From the NCBI RefSeq assembly GCF_040182365.1, contig NZ_CP144460.1, positions 4,340,001 through 4,404,000 on the forward strand: a stretch of DNA of 64,000 nucleotides, read 5' to 3'. This DNA comes from Xanthomonas sp. 10-10. GTDB taxonomy: Bacteria > Pseudomonadota > Gammaproteobacteria > Xanthomonadales > Xanthomonadaceae. Each line of letters opens with the position of its first letter. Position 1 is the stretch's first letter. Made by a program: the position numbers and the translations under genes. Positions 62,759-64,000 of the stretch are shown here, piece by piece. Below the pieces are notes generated by a model that saw only the letters and a program-made list of their open reading frames with translations, was not told the origin of the DNA and did no database searches.

Positions 62759-64000
62759 TTAGCTGCGCTGCGGCACCGGCGTTGCGGCAGCATCGAAACG
62801 TGGCGCACGCTGGAAGTCGTCGCCTGTAAACGGCCGGTCGCGGAACAGGTACCCGTAGTAGAACGCACGCAATGCCTGGTGATAGGCGCGAATGCGATCC
62901 TGATAGGCCAGCTGCGCCTGCAGGTCGGTGCGTGCCAGGCGCGTGAGCGCGGCCTGCACTGCCACCGGCGGCAACACACTGGCCACGCGCCAGGCGAACC
63001 TTTCCCGGCGCAGCAAACCCTGGCGATAGGCCGCCACCTGCGGGGCGACCTGCTGATCGCCGTTTTCATGGAAGGCGAAATACCACTTGTAGTGAAACGC
63101 ATCGGTCAGCGCAGGCGAATCTGCCCACTGCGGATTGCTCGCGTAGAACCGCTGCATGGTGGCCTGGCGCGGAATATCCCAGGCGTGGTTCACCGCCTCA
63201 CGTTGCAGCCGGGCGATCTCGGCGCCCTGATTGACCGGCACGGCCTGATTGATCGCCACATGTGCCAGGGCCGGCGCCACCAGTGCCAGCACCACCCAAC
63301 AGGTGGCCAACGCGGTGGCATGCGCGGCAGGTCGCCAATGGAGGCGGCCCACCGCCACTGCCAGCAGCACCCAGAACAGCAGATACAGGCCCGTCAGCGC
63401 CAGCACCGCCAGTTGCTGCAGCAACGGTACCGCGTTGAATGTTGCGGCCAGCGCGAACGGCACGCTCAGACAGACCAGCACCGCAACCGCGCGCACCACC
63501 ACGCGCCGCACCAGCAATGCGGTGCCGGCACCTGGTAGCGAGGCCAGCATGCGCGCACGCCCGGCCTCGCGCTCGCCGGAGCGCAGGTCGAACAGCAACG
63601 CGATCACGAACAGCGGCAGCAGGAACACCAGCACGAAGGCGTAGTCGAAGCGTCCGGCCAGCGCCAGCTCGGGGTTATAGCTGTCGCCATCGTAGATTTG
63701 CGCCTCCAGGCCCAGCGCGCGTATCCGCAGGATGTAGGGCGCCACATCGCGCATCCCCACTGCGGCAAAAGCCAGTGACGACGGCGCATCCCAGGTCGGG
63801 TGGAAACTGTAGTACGCCGCGCTGCCGGCATCGTTGGAGCGCGCGACATAGGCTTGCACGGCCGCATTGTCTTCCTGCTGCAGCGGGGCGATGCGCGCGA
63901 TGTTGGCGCGTTGCGCGTCGATGACGTGCTGCCCCGAGACCAGGCTGCACACCGTCAACAGGGTGAGCAGCAGCAACCCCGCCACGGCCGCGCGTGCGCG
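62759..64000 (-). CDS. DUF3526 ABC-2-type permease, 5' end outside window
   Basis: The visible 413 codons encode a membrane protein of the DUF3526 family, which accompanies ABC-2 exporters. It has an N-terminal helix (LLLLTLLTVCSLVSG), a long periplasmic part with YYSFHPTWDAPSSLAFA, then helices FVLVFLLPLFVIALLF near residue 120 and four more to about 245. A second extracytoplasmic part (about 250-390) follows. The frame is open through base 64000 (RARAA before the GTG at 63985), so the true start lies beyond the window, probably next to another permease and an ATPase gene. Confidence 0.88.
   Translation of the reverse strand, partial: RARAAVAGLLLLTLLTVCSLVSGQHVIDAQRANIARIAPLQQEDNAAVQAYVARSNDAGSAAYYSFHPTWDAPSSLAFAAVGMRDVAPYILRIRALGLEAQIYDGDSYNPELALAGRFDYAFVLVFLLPLFVIALLFDLRSGEREAGRARMLASLPGAGTALLVRRVVVRAVAVLVCLSVPFALAATFNAVPLLQQLAVLALTGLYLLFWVLLAVAVGRLHWRPAAHATALATCWVVLALVAPALAHVAINQAVPVNQGAEIARLQREAVNHAWDIPRQATMQRFYASNPQWADSPALTDAFHYKWYFAFHENGDQQVAPQVAAYRQGLLRRERFAWRVASVLPPVAVQAALTRLARTDLQAQLAYQDRIRAYHQALRAFYYGYLFRDRPFTGDDFQRAPRFDAAATPVPQRS

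Overview
The window is 64 kb of GC-rich, densely coded chromosome. Its gene families, the intergenic GATTGGG/GATTCCC heptamer arrays and the dispersed 'CCTCACCCCA' and 'CTTCTCCC' repeats suggest a xanthomonad, most likely Xanthomonas itself. I see no rRNA, tRNA, CRISPR array, insertion sequence, integrase or phage gene. Both ends cut a gene: dadA at base 1 and a DUF3526 permease at base 64000.

Layout. 1-6.5 kb: dadA divergent from an Lrp regulator, msrB with an MliC-like ORF, the stator genes motA-motB, and two small proteins. 6.9-13.6 kb: a response regulator and histidine kinase that overlap tail to tail, a trimeric autotransporter adhesin and a secreted subtilase. 13.7-20 kb: DUF proteins, an ABC-2 exporter pair, a NhaP-type antiporter and repeat-rich spacers. 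20.4-24.4 kb: a fasciclin protein, a possible small RNA, and a DNA-repair pair (UdgX-type uracil-DNA glycosylase and its partner radical SAM protein). 24.5-33 kb: a DODA-type dioxygenase with DoxX and a divergent LysR regulator, then a flavodoxin-like quinone reductase, an aldo/keto reductase, a glycosyltransferase, an M13 peptidase lipoprotein and an MpaB-type oxygenase. 33.6-40.8 kb: an APC permease, a LytS/LytR-type two-component system and a Tat-type D-amino-acid oxidase whose domain order is circularly permuted.

41-54.6 kb reads as a stress-response stretch. It holds a YciF ferritin-like protein, manganese catalase, an NtrC-family regulator with an 81-residue partner, a cyanide-insensitive type bd oxidase (cydAB), a YghA-like dehydrogenase, a DUF4142 protein, a zinc alcohol dehydrogenase, a YkgJ cysteine-cluster protein and several tiny hydrophilic proteins. 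A lone PaoC-type molybdenum hydroxylase subunit follows at 55-57.3 kb.

The most interesting region is 57.7-62.4 kb, a four-gene, translationally coupled operon (DUF3348, DUF802, OmpA/MotB-like, DUF2894). It encodes what looks like an uncharacterised ion-driven membrane motor. The TolQ/MotA-like subunit carries a roughly 700-residue helical tail containing four exact-length 62-residue repeats, and the partner has a MotB-like transmembrane aspartate and a peptidoglycan-binding domain. Together with the permuted D-amino-acid oxidase, this is the best candidate here for undescribed biology.
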